A DNA stretch of 56,568 bases, taken from positions 22,501 to 79,068 of the forward strand of contig NW_013654861.1 in assembly GCF_000499385.1 (NCBI RefSeq), read 5' to 3'. The notes beneath the pieces are model-generated. The model was not told the DNA's origin. It did not search any database and worked only from the letters and a program-made list of their open reading frames with translations. Shown in pieces: positions 24,477-30,201 of the stretch (its first letter is position 1; each line of letters starts with the position of its first letter). Source of the DNA: Eimeria necatrix (taxonomy: Eukaryota > Apicomplexa > Conoidasida > Eucoccidiorida > Eimeriidae). The position numbers and the translations under genes are program-made.

Positions 24477-25767
24477 AGAGCAGCACCTGCTGGCCAGGGA
24501 CTGCTGGCGTCGACTCCGAGTTCGACTTTAGGGTCCCCTCAAAGGACCTGGGGGGCCTAAATGGCAAGTGTAGGTCCGGCAGTTCGTCTAGCCGCTGCAG
24601 AAGCTGCTTCAGAAACGACTTGCTGCCTCCATTAGCAGTAAATATCTCTACCAAGATCTGCTCGCGTCTCGCACGCCGCAAGGCCTCACTTCTGCTTCTG
24701 TTGTCCTTGCTGCTGCTGCTGCTGCTGCCGCTGCTGCTGCTGCTGGCAGCAGTATCCGGATAAAGCAATGCCGGCGGCTCCTCAGGCGCTTCCCAGAAGA
24801 AACGTTTATCTCTCTGAAAAGAAACACACAGAGAAGCAGCAACAGCCACAACTAATAAAACTGCTAGGGCTAGCCCCGCAGAGCTGAGGGCCTCGAGCAG
24901 GCGGCTCACCAGGCCCTGGCGGACAGCAGCCTCTATGGCTTCCCCGAAGACGCAGCACTTCAGAGCTACGGGGCCCTCCAGCAAGAGAGGATGCCTCTGC
25001 AGCTCGTCATCGCAAATCCACCGGAGCTTCTTCGTAGTCCATTTCAGGGCTCGCCGCTGGCTCTCGCTGCTGCTGCTGCTGCTGCTGCTGCTGTTAGTGG
25101 CAGCGTGCGGCTGCTGCGGGTGGTGCTCTCCGTCTTCTGCCTTTCCTGAACTGTCGGGAGATGCTCCGTCTGGAGAAGCTGGCTCTGCTGTTGCAGCGGC
25201 TGCTGCACCAGATGCTGCAGCAGCTGCTGCCTCCTCTGGGTCGAGGAGGCCTCCCAGCCCCAGCAGCAAATCGTCCACGTGTCTGTAGATGTGGGCCCGT
25301 CTTTGAAGATACTTCTCTACGCGCTTTGTCGTGAGGTCTGACTGCTGCGCTGCGTACTTGGCAGCAAAAGAGGCGATAGGCGCGGACCGGCAGCAGCAGC
25401 GCGACACTTCAAGAGCAGCAAACAGCTCCTCATCGTAGTGCTTCAGCTTCTCCAGCTCTGCTGGAGTGTACAGCGACGCAGCTGCTGCAGCCGCTGCAGC
25501 GGCAGTAGCCCTCTGCTGCGGAGGCTCTTCATCTGGGGCGCCTAGGGGAGGCCTTGCAGCGGCAGCTGAGGAGTCCCCCAGCGCCTGCTGTAGGGTCACC
25601 TGGCCTCCTGAGTTGGAGGTGACTTGTGTAGAGGCTTCTTGCAGCCCCCATGTGCCGTAGGAGTGCCTCTGAGGCTCTCGAGTTCCCCCTGCGGGCTGTT
25701 GGGGGCCAGCAGTGGCCCCCTGGAGCCCCCCTGTGGAGCGTGCCGCTGCAGACGAGGGGACCTCCAT
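1..25767 (-). CDS. Giant HECT-type E3 ubiquitin ligase (multi-exon, 3' end outside window)
   Basis: This is a predicted ubiquitin-protein ligase that would take ubiquitin from an E2 onto a HECT cysteine and pass it to substrates. Exons read right to left: 25767-24910, 24813-22704, 22621-22270, 21685-11126, 10868-10067, 9704-about 9490, 9231-2589, about 2222-1786, 1323-1114, 724-527. Domains in order are a CUB-like sandwich split over 22270/21685, SPRY near 13.7-13.0 kb, UBA-like near 12.7 kb, a second CUB-like sandwich split over 10.1/9.7 kb, a LamG-like jelly roll, and the HECT N-lobe. The C-lobe with the catalytic Cys lies left of base 1. The start is the ATG at 25767. Summed exons give about 7,400 residues, inflated by poly-Gln/Ala/Ser. 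SPRY plus HECT recalls HECTD4-like ligases. Joining all blocks into one gene is inference from splice phase and from domains completed across introns. Confidence 0.72.
527..724 (-). CDS. HECT ligase gene: third HECT N-lobe exon
   Basis: The acceptor is a (CTG)n run ending CAG before base 724. The frame reads LLDLECEGVDAASFSEL, then VVALRPNGGEAPVGWG and HYVLAALAFRLAEGQLQ. This fits the HECT stretch in which an L-x-L-x-F strand is followed by a hairpin, V-T-N-E-N-(K/R)-x-x-Y-V and a helix. The donor CAG|GTCAGC ends the exon at 527. Bases 1-526 are triplet-repeat intron, so the C-lobe and its catalytic cysteine are outside the window. Confidence 0.65.
893..1103 (+). repeat. Intronic telomere-like array 1 (AAACCCT)
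   Basis: At 1057-1101 there are about six perfect AAACCCT units. At 893-1056 there are degenerate units (AAACCCC, AAATCCT, AAACTCC). The array lies in the intron between HECT exons 1323-1114 and 724-527. The G-rich TTTAGGG strand is the coding-sense strand. Confidence 0.9.
1114..1323 (-). CDS. HECT ligase gene: second HECT N-lobe exon
   Basis: The acceptor CTGCGCAG follows a (CTG)n run, and base 1323 starts DMWLLNPGA. It is followed by YRVLGRLMGVVLRGRLS and LDLPLLVWKRLV. This matches the HECT segment in which the F/G-K-L-L-G-L-A-L helix and the L-D-L-P-L-P-P-F-F-W-K-K-L motif occur. The exon ends near ILRK at a weak donor (AAA|GTCCGC), just before the telomere-like array. Confidence 0.7.
1786..2222 (-). 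CDS. HECT ligase gene: exon with start of HECT N-lobe
   Basis: After a Ser/Ala-rich piece the frame reads RSTRVWFVAYEGEGGIDAGG, then LYRDLFSHIAAEL and NGLLLPSPN. This is the hallmark opening of a HECT domain (E-G-G-I-D-A-G-G followed by the Arg-Asp/Glu-Leu-Phe helix and the L-L-P-P/T-P-N turn). The donor CAG|GTACCC ends the exon at 1786. The acceptor at about 2222 is a guess (GTGCGGGCAG). The HECT N-lobe binds the E2. Confidence 0.75.
2238..2446 (+). repeat. Intronic telomere-like array 2 (AAACCCT)
   Basis: Perfect AAACCCT units occur at 2238-2280 and again near 2403-2446. Diverged sequence lies between them (AAATTCAAAACCC and similar). The array is in the intron upstream of the first HECT exon, with the TTTAGGG strand again in the sense direction. 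Confidence 0.9.
2589..9231 (-). CDS. HECT ligase gene: 6.6-kb exon with split LamG-like jelly roll
   Basis: The acceptor is TGCGCTGCAG before base 9231 and the donor is CAG|GTCCGC at 2589|2588. About 2,200 residues are encoded, dominated by poly-Gln, with Ala, Ser and one collagen-like block. The recognisable parts are a Leu-rich start (LFPVVEFLLQQ), helical stretches near 7.1-6.8 kb, one strand FSFWLYD near 5.96 kb, and then, after about 670 mostly low-complexity residues, ETVSVWLSPENRVYVQL (about 3.9 kb), RRRWTHVGLSVG, VRLFLDGKEAA and MADLRVYPTCLSQQEL (about 3.45 kb). These are the successive strands of a concanavalin/LamG-type jelly roll. The last 300 residues are non-repetitive and lead into the HECT exons. 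Confidence 0.72.
4435..4506 (-). repeat. GC-rich collagen-like repeat
   Basis: An unbroken G/C block of alternating GGGG and CCCC runs is read in the 6.6-kb exon as repeated Gly-Ala-Pro triplets flanked by Gly-Gly-Pro (GGPPGAPGAPGAPGAP). It is collagen-like in pattern but intracellular by context. Both strands carry several four-G runs, so quadruplex or hairpin formation is possible. Confidence 0.85.
9268..9312 (+). repeat. Intronic telomere-like array 3 (AAACCCT)
   Basis: Six perfect tandem AAACCCT units lie in the intron between the second CUB-like exon and the 6.6-kb exon. The orientation is the same as in arrays 1 and 2. Confidence 0.92.
9490..9704 (-). CDS. HECT ligase gene: exon with second half of CUB-like domain 2
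   Basis: The acceptor TTTTTTGCTGCAG precedes base 9704. The frame reads LTGCRLEVLDCGRVYVHS followed by SSPRWGFRLLLTPLL. This is the closing half of the sandwich begun in the 10.07-10.87 kb exon: the Trp-Gly-Phe and TP positions match CUB-like domain 1 (SLWGFRVYC). The 3' end is approximate. The donor could lie anywhere between about 9530 and 9480, before a Gln/Lys-rich stretch and a telomere-like intron. Confidence 0.5.
10067..10868 (-). CDS. HECT ligase gene: exon with first half of CUB-like domain 2
   Basis: The frame is open from an Ala-rich stretch, which I take as intron because it is pure triplet repeat between a GTTAGC donor at 11125 and an acceptor near 10869. The clear protein starts at DPLLRFSG. 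The middle is Leu-rich and helical (MQQLLRLLQLLARALL). The end reads VESKHPFGQ, then FLPCRRLLVLLDPRTDLGG, the same beta-sandwich signature as CUB-like domain 1. The proposed donor is CAG|GTGCTG, exon end 10067. The second half of the domain is in the next exon. Confidence 0.55.
11126..21685 (-). CDS. HECT ligase gene: 10.5-kb exon with CUB-like end, SPRY and UBA-like domains
   Basis: This is one uninterrupted frame of about 3,500 residues. It opens at acceptor CTGCAG|GTTTATCGG and completes CUB-like domain 1 (VYRGLW, then EALVVEAQALTLFF and SLWGFRVYC). Long helical-repeat-like stretches follow, separated by Ala/Ser/Gln runs. A SPRY domain lies at about 13.7-13.0 kb (AYYFEVYIGLDS, YGVGDTVGVLLN, ISFTKNGQLVAV). 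A UBA-like helix bundle follows at about 12.7-12.55 kb (LHEMM... DDLQAAAEWLLTSG). The exon ends near GLQ at the donor 11126|11125. SPRY domains typically bind partner peptides and UBA domains bind ubiquitin, fitting a ligase scaffold. A (Asn-Cys-Ser-Ser) repeat is inserted in the SPRY region and a (Gln-Gln-Glu-Leu-Glu) repeat follows the UBA. Confidence 0.72.
12437..12540 (-). repeat. 12-bp minisatellite encoding Gln-Glu-Leu-Glu coiled-coil repeat
   Basis: CTCCTGCTGTTCGAG-type units repeat in the long exon. They read as (E)QQELEQHELEQQELEQ, a strongly charged helical repeat directly after the UBA-like domain. Unlike pure CAG runs, the unit is compound and keeps a regular Leu spacing. Confidence 0.8.
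13126..13192 (-). repeat. 12-bp minisatellite encoding Asn-Cys-Ser-Ser inside SPRY
   Basis: Five tandem units of AGCAACTGCAGC (sense) encode S-N-C-S repeats between the strand ending NGQLVAV and the following FKEVRGCF segment of the SPRY domain. One unit carries Gly in place of Ser. The insert probably extends a loop. Confidence 0.85.
22270..22621 (-). CDS. HECT ligase gene: exon with first half of CUB-like domain 1
   Basis: The acceptor is TTCTTCCAG (exon base 22621) and the donor is ACA|GTTCGT (exon end 22270). In one frame the 5' part reads as a helical-repeat-like segment (DPSALQAARWLAKML). In another frame the 3' part reads VVETPHPYS, then FPAASHIVLLFDPKSETEG and DVLT. This is the first half of the beta-sandwich found in ZZEF1/HECTD4-type proteins, and it continues as VYRGLW after the next acceptor at 21685. 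The two frames meet inside a CAG/CTG run near 22550. Either a repeat-length error or an unseen short intron must reconcile them, so the 5' part is uncertain. Confidence 0.6.
22704..25767 (-). CDS. HECT ligase gene: N-terminal exons 1-2
   Basis: A 1,040-residue open frame begins at ATG 25767 and contains the first two exons plus one small intron. No catalytic domain is recognised. Conserved-looking patches are a charged helical stretch (TPAELEKLKHYDEEL, around residue 100), a basic segment around residues 140-170, and a hydrophobic helical region near the C-terminal end (around residues 870-1000) that looks like helical repeats. The rest is Ser-, Ala- and Gln-rich filler encoded by CAG/CTG runs. 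The exon ends at a canonical donor (G|GTAAGC, intron base 22703). An apparent transmembrane helix around residues 287-318 is probably an unspliced in-frame intron (see 24814-24909). It could be a separate gene, but the next acceptor continues with helical-repeat-like sequence and then a CUB-like domain on the same strand. Confidence 0.6.
24814..24909 (-). other. In-frame 96-nt intron in the HECT ligase gene
   Basis: A donor GTGAGC begins at 24909. A pyrimidine-rich tract ending TTTCTTTTCAG closes at 24814. The length is 96 nt, a multiple of three with no stop, so the frame stays open and would encode 32 residues including a strongly hydrophobic stretch. The splice signals and sudden change of composition suggest an intron rather than a membrane anchor. 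Confidence 0.7.
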
Positions 25768-28178
25768 TTCGCTTGTTAGGACATGTCTTCTTGGCTTGCT
25801 GGGCTTTGTCAGCTAGCCGAGGGCAGTGGGCATTACGGCGTGTGAAAGAAGGGCGGCGACGGCGCCTCCTAGCCAGCTGCCTTGCAGCGCCCAAGGCCAG
25901 CGCACGAAGCGACTGGGCGCCCCAAAAATGCAGCCACGAGGACCCCTAGACGTCGCCGCGGGGGCAAAAAATAATGCATTCGCATTAGCGAAGGTTTGAT
26001 ATGCGGGGAGGCCCCCTTGAGGTTCGGCTGTGAAGCAGACAGGCGAACAAAGCCCAGCGACAGGACCACGCGGCAGTCTACGGGCGTCCTGGGGAAATCT
26101 CAAGGGCTCATTACTAAAGCTTTGGTCGCTTGGGAATTAAACGGTCATGTTTTGTCTTGATTTGCTTTCAATGGAAGAAAGGAGCATAAGGAACACGAGA
26201 GGCCAACGAGAAGGGCTCTGGCCCCTCCCGCCCAGACACCACCAGTGGACACCGCCGACTGCCGAGGAGCTCGCAGACTCTATGGTGGTAAACTGATACG
26301 TTAGGTTCACAAGAGTTAATTTTTCAATTTACTGATGCCGTGAAGACTCAAAGAGGCCTCCAACGCTCACGAGGCTTCTGCTTCGCAGCCGCGGCAGCTG
26401 CAGGTTCGCCACTCACCAGACAGCCATCACGAGCAGCACGGAGCGGGGGAGGTCACTTTCCCCTTGAGATGAGTGTTAAAGACGGAAAAGAGGGGTCAAT
26501 ATACTAAAAACCATTTATTTCAACTTAAAACCTTCCGACTTGGGAATATGATGGACTGAATGCCCGGTAGAGCAAAAGAGCAGACATAGCACTCACGCCG
26601 AAACGCCATATGCAGCAGACTTGCCCGCTTCCCATTGCACATTGCACATGCGCAGACACTTTTGTCCTTTCAACGGTATTTATTAAAAATCAGACGAGTT
26701 TCATTCGCTCTTTGGCCAGAGAAGAGTCATTTTCCCGGTATTTCAGTGGCTAGGAAGGCGCCCGAATGATGAATCAAGCACTGGCAGCTTCGTCATTTTT
26801 GGATACTCTGCCTTAGACTGGGGGTTAACGAAATATCAGCTCGATGAGGTCCCATTTTCTAATCTGCACCAAATCAGATCGGTGTAAGGGAGCCCATGCA
26901 TCTGTTTTCCGCAGCCTGTATGCTCAGACAGCTCTTTAGTTTATTCCGTCCACTTTCATCGGCCCAGCCGATCTCCTGCATATTGGCTCGTATTACTTGT
27001 CCATTGGAAAATGATGGCAATGTCGTTCCAGAGAGGCAGTGAATACTGCTGAATATAAATATTCCCTGGATAAGCAGTCGAGCCAATCCAGATCCCCGCA
27101 GAATGTCAGCAGCAGCTAGCTACAGTTCTCCATGGCTACTGGCAGATATTTCTCGCCTGGCGTAGCGCAGCCTTTCTGAACTAGGGCTACAAGCTATCGC
27201 AGTGCAGTAGTGGCTAGCTCCCCAACCACTTTATGCCCATTTCTAGCCACCTCCAGCCAACTTCAGAGGAGCCCACGGCGTCCTGGTGCAAACTTTCAAT
27301 GCGCAACACAGTGCGCAGTTGCTTCTGTGGACTTGCCTGCAACTTGTACTGCTTTCTGAGTTTCTCCCTCCAGCTACCTCTGGAGGTGTTCCTTTATGTG
27401 CCTCTCCTGGCTTCGCTCTGCTGCTCTAATTCCCCCTCCTGTGCCTTGCAGTATATTCTGTTTCTCCTTGCGTCTGGGTGCATTTGCGAGTCGCTGTTGA
27501 ATCGGTCAAACAGCAAACATAAGAAAGAAATCAGTTTCTGTTTTTTAACAATTTGCATTCAATCCCCACGCGAGGGGGAGAGCCAGAAAAAGCCCTAGCG
27601 TTGTTGGCTCTAGCCCTTACACGCCATTCCCTAGGGTCTCAGTGATCCCTGTACTGCTAAGGCTACAAGACTAGCAGCCATATATGTATGGTCTTATAAA
27701 GATTCACGGATAATCAGTATAGGCCTTTCCGTATAAGGGGCCCCCGAGACGCGCAAAGGGAACCCCCGGCGATCTCGCCTGCGAGCCATCTCAGGAGTAG
27801 CCACAAGACAGGGGGGTGTGCAGCTTTTGCTGCTGCTGTTGCTGCTTACGTTTGTGCCATTGCTGCTGCTGCAGAGAGCTGCGGAGAACTGCAGCGACTG
27901 CTGCTCCCAAGCACGCGGACACTGGGCTGCTGCGCCTCGTCGTAATTAGTCGAAGTAAAAGACCTAGTAACAAATTGTTTGCTGCAGTTGGCACTGCTGC
28001 TGCTGCTGCTGCTTATCGGCGTGTTGCTGCGCCTCGAACGGCTGCCTTGCCTGCAGGAGGCAAATAGGGCTAAAGCTGTCTCACCAGCCCTGCTGCTGCA
28101 GCAGGTGTTTCTGCTTCTGAGGCCCTGCTGCGCTGCGCCTCAGCGGCAGCAGCAGAGGCGGCAGCAGCAGCTGGCGGC
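25768..28178. other. Intergenic region upstream of the HECT gene and downstream of the TLC gene
   Basis: The first part (to about 26.1 kb) is presumably 5' leader or promoter of the HECT gene. From 26.1 to 27.7 kb composition is balanced, with short open frames only and no recognisable domain or RNA gene. At 27.82-28.17 kb CTG/CAG runs return and probably belong to the 3' untranslated region of the TLC gene. Confidence 0.5.
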
Positions 28179-29261
28179 CTAGACCGTCTTTTTGCGTCTC
28201 TGTCGGCCTGCAGATCCTCTGTAGTAAACCAGAAAAAAGATTTGGCCGATCCAGTAGAAGCTAATGAAGCAAACCGTGAGCGCCATCGCCTTCACAAGCA
28301 GCGGCGTGCGCGCAGACACACAAGTGGCTGCAGTCACGGCGGGGGCCACAAGTGCGCGGGCTGAAATGAAGGTGAATACAAACAGCAGCTCTGCTGCTCT
28401 ATTCAGCAGGACAAACGAGAGGCCCCAGATGCCTGGCGGCACCTGAACACAGGCAGGGGGGGCCCCCCGGGGGCCCCTGGAGGCGGCCTCAGGGGGGCCC
28501 CTGGGCGCCGCGGCTGAAGGATCTGCCTCGGGAGTGGCTGCAGCACTCTGCCCGTCCGGGCTATCTTCAGTTTCCCCCCCGCTGGGGGCCCCGTTCGATG
28601 CTGGGGACTCCCCCGCAGACTCGAAGTCCTTCTGGGGGGCCCCCTGCTTGGCCTCTGCTGCCAGCGTGCAGTAGTGCCTTGCGAAGTAACGCAGGTGGAG
28701 GAGAGGCGTGCTGCACTCCCCCACTGTGAGCCCTGCAACTATATCAGCGGAGGCTACGCCGCGGGAGAAGCTGGTGACGAAAGCAGCAACAGCACCCACG
28801 TGGTGCAAAGTGGTGGCTACGTCGCGTTCTATGCAGACGTACACGAAGTCGTACACGAAAAAGGCAAAGGAATACAGCAGCAGCGGCCGCTGCAGCGCAG
28901 AAACGGGGCTCCCGAAGTACGGCTGGGCTCCCGGGACTACTGGGGCCCCCAGGGACCCCAGGGCCCGGCCAAAGGCCCCCTCTCTATATAGAACAGCGAA
29001 GCCCCAGAGGAAGGCGACCAAGCTGTGCAGAATGCAGCAGAGCCTGTTGGCGCCGTGGCGCGGCCAACCCCCTTGCTGCAGCAGCGGGAAATGCCGCTGC
29101 AGCGCCGGCCGGCGCACCAGCTGCAGCAGAAGCCACACGCCCAAGTGCGCCAAACAAAAGAAAGGCAGCACAAGCAGGCAGTCCCAACTGAACGCCTCAA
29201 GACGGGGGAGGTCACCTGTGGCGAGACTGCCCAGCAACGCGGCAAGAACCGGAGAACTCAT
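28179..29261 (-). CDS. TLC (TRAM-LAG1-CLN8) domain membrane protein
   Basis: A single exon of 360 residues runs from ATG 29261 to TAG 28179. TLC proteins are multi-pass membrane proteins of the ER, Golgi or plasma membrane. The family includes ceramide synthases and TLCD/TMEM56-type lipid regulators. Visible are a first membrane segment around residues 28-48, a second around 78-92 (HSLVAFLWGFAVLY), SFAFFVYDFVYVCIERD (about 132-148), the hallmark TTLHHVGAVAAF (about 150-161), and ADIVAGLTVGECSTPLLHLR (about 172-191). A Pro/Gly/Glu-rich linker follows (about 205-265). Two C-terminal membrane stretches end in a basic tail (RQRRKKTV). It resembles TLCD4/TMEM56 more than ceramide synthase: no Hox-like domain is present. 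The GC-rich linker is unusual for the family. Substrate cannot be inferred. Confidence 0.82.
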   Translation of the reverse strand: MSSPVLAALLGSLATGDLPRLEAFSWDCLLVLPFFCLAHLGVWLLLQLVRRPALQRHFPLLQQGGWPRHGANRLCCILHSLVAFLWGFAVLYREGAFGRALGSLGAPVVPGAQPYFGSPVSALQRPLLLYSFAFFVYDFVYVCIERDVATTLHHVGAVAAFVTSFSRGVASADIVAGLTVGECSTPLLHLRYFARHYCTLAAEAKQGAPQKDFESAGESPASNGAPSGGETEDSPDGQSAAATPEADPSAAAPRGPPEAASRGPRGAPPACVQVPPGIWGLSFVLLNRAAELLFVFTFISARALVAPAVTAATCVSARTPLLVKAMALTVCFISFYWIGQIFFLVYYRGSAGRQRRKKTV

Positions 29262-30201
29262 GGCCGCTAGACAATCAAATAGATCTAAGGGAAGAAATGA
29301 GTTGAAAAAATACGCCGTTTTGTGCTGTCTGCATTGAAAACGTCGGAGATCGCACGAAAGTTACAGTGAACGCAGACAACCAGCAAGAGGAGGACACGAG
29401 AGGTAGAGAGAGCCCCACGGAAATCTTCAGGGAGAAGATTTTGCAATAGGTGGGGAAAACTGTGATGGAAAACTGTTTTGCAGCAAAAGCAGCGAAGTGC
29501 AGAGCCACCGAGGATTCCAACACCGGAGGAACCAGGAAAGCAGCAGCAGCAGCAGCAGGAGCGGCAAGAACGCCAACAGCAGCTGCAGCACTGGCAGAGG
29601 GCAAATTTTCTAGACACCTCAGACACCTGCCTTCGACCTTTCGGTCAGATCTCCGCAACCTGAACTCTATGAATTGCCCTGCGATGGCAGTGCTGGTGCT
29701 TTCAATGCAGCAGCTGCAGCATTTTCGGAGCCCCACACAGCGGAGGCCCCTGAGGGGCCCCCGGGGGCTACAGGGCCTTGGGCCTCCACGCACCATTCGT
29801 GTTGCATTTTAAACACTGAAACTTAGACCTTATAATGGGCAGCAGCGCGGAAGGCTTCGGCACAAGGTATGTGGATGGCTGTTAAAAGGGAAGGAAGCAG
29901 CAATACTGCTCCGTTCTCTACTGCGCCCACTTGCCTTGGCTTTTTGCCTCGCTTTGCCTCTTGTTTGCGCTCTTTAGATTATTTTTATCTTTTCAATGGC
30001 AGGAGTTTACCTGAAAGGTTTTTCAAGGCGCCTCTAGCACTGAATAGTGGGGGAACTCTCTTTCGAGCCCAAGCCCATGGCCCTATGCCTCAGCAGAATA
30101 CAGCTGAACAATAGTCAGGCCCCGAATCCTGCCACTTGTTAATTATGCTTTAGAAAGAAAAAGAGAAAGTAGATGGAGAAGGCGGTCAATGCACTACTAA
30201 A
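29262..30201. other. Divergent intergenic region between TLC and helicase genes
   Basis: 940 bp separate the TLC start (minus) and the helicase start (plus), so both promoters probably lie here. Short CAG/GCA runs occur near 29.53-29.59 kb. A 173-codon minus-strand open frame (29275-29796) has no recognisable domain and no supporting start. No motif can be assigned. Confidence 0.5.

Noticed and set aside
26100..27700. Possible tRNA or other small RNA genes in the intergenic region
   Set aside because: No cloverleaf or box A/B pattern could be recognised by eye. A covariance-model search would be needed.
29275..29796. 173-codon minus-strand open frame upstream of the TLC gene
   Set aside because: It overlaps the probable 5' leader of the TLC gene and lacks recognisable sequence.
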